Source: DATAXP01 sp036272935
GTDB taxonomy: Bacteria; Planctomycetota; Planctomycetia; Pirellulales; PNKZ01
DNA length: 33,993 nucleotides
Assembly (NCBI GenBank): GCA_036272935.1
Contig: DATAXP010000104.1
Location: forward strand, 1-33,993
Direction: 5' to 3'
Positions 33,978 through 33,993 of the stretch are shown one piece after another (the first letter of the stretch is position 1; the number at the start of each line of letters is the position of its first letter). A program made the position numbers and the translations under genes. Under the pieces are notes generated by a model, which was given only the letters and a program-made list of their open reading frames with translations, did not search any database and was not told the DNA's origin.

Positions 33978-33993
33978 ATGGCGCAGCGCGTGC
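33978..33993 (+). CDS. Possible start of a plus-strand gene at the window edge
   Basis: ATG at 33978 with a strong Shine-Dalgarno GGAGG (33965-33969) eight bases upstream. Only five codons (MAQRV) are visible, so no product can be named. Confidence 0.3.

Overview
The window is GC-rich bacterial DNA, most likely from a planctomycete (Pirellulales-like). The main reason is the minus-strand block at about 25.5-33.6 kb, which carries families typical of that phylum: a DUF1501 protein, a DUF1549/DUF1553 (PSCyt2/PSD1) protein and a PSCyt1-WD40 protein. No rRNA, tRNA or CRISPR array was seen, and no phage or plasmid gene was recognised. There is also no recognisable metal-responsive regulator (ArsR, MerR/CueR or CusRS).

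Region 1 (1-17.5 kb, plus strand) is a tightly packed array of thirteen genes that looks like one long transcription unit. Spacings are mostly under 60 nt, with two ATGA stop/start overlaps. It begins with the C-terminal part of a protein carrying two heavy-metal-binding repeats, a CusF-like lipoprotein and a greatly enlarged CusA-type RND permease (1544 aa against a usual length of about 1050). Next come a P460-like c-type cytochrome, a family-2 glycosyltransferase, cysteine synthase, an exported beta-carbonic anhydrase and a GT-C-type integral membrane glycosyltransferase. A canonical CusB-CusA pair follows. The array ends with arsenite methyltransferase ArsM, the radical-SAM enzyme ArsS and a TIGR04282-type nucleotidyl/glycosyltransferase, a recognised arsenosugar set. 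The array therefore appears to join export of Cu(I)/Ag(I) with conversion of arsenic into methylated and then sugar-linked organoarsenicals; the two extra glycosyltransferases may extend that branch.

Region 2 (17.6-25.3 kb) is a second, decayed metal-efflux locus. An outer-membrane factor gene on the minus strand diverges from a CusB-like adaptor, an RND permease of a different HME subtype and a cytochrome-like gene on the plus strand. Every one of these genes is broken by 1- or 2-nt frameshifts. The last is also cut off by an IS3-family element, which is itself frameshifted and truncated against the 5' end of an unrelated transposase gene in the opposite orientation. About eight frame breaks are confined to this segment and none is seen in the flanks. 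The cause is either local gene decay or locally poor sequence.

Region 3 (25.5-33.6 kb, minus strand) is a compact five-gene operon: small hypothetical, DUF1501 (Tat signal), PPC-domain protein, Ig-like/PSCyt2-DUF1553 protein, and PSCyt1-WD40 protein. A good sigma-70-like promoter lies upstream at about 33.7 kb. All but the small first protein carry an export signal, so they probably act outside the cytoplasmic membrane. A possible new plus-strand gene begins at the extreme right edge.
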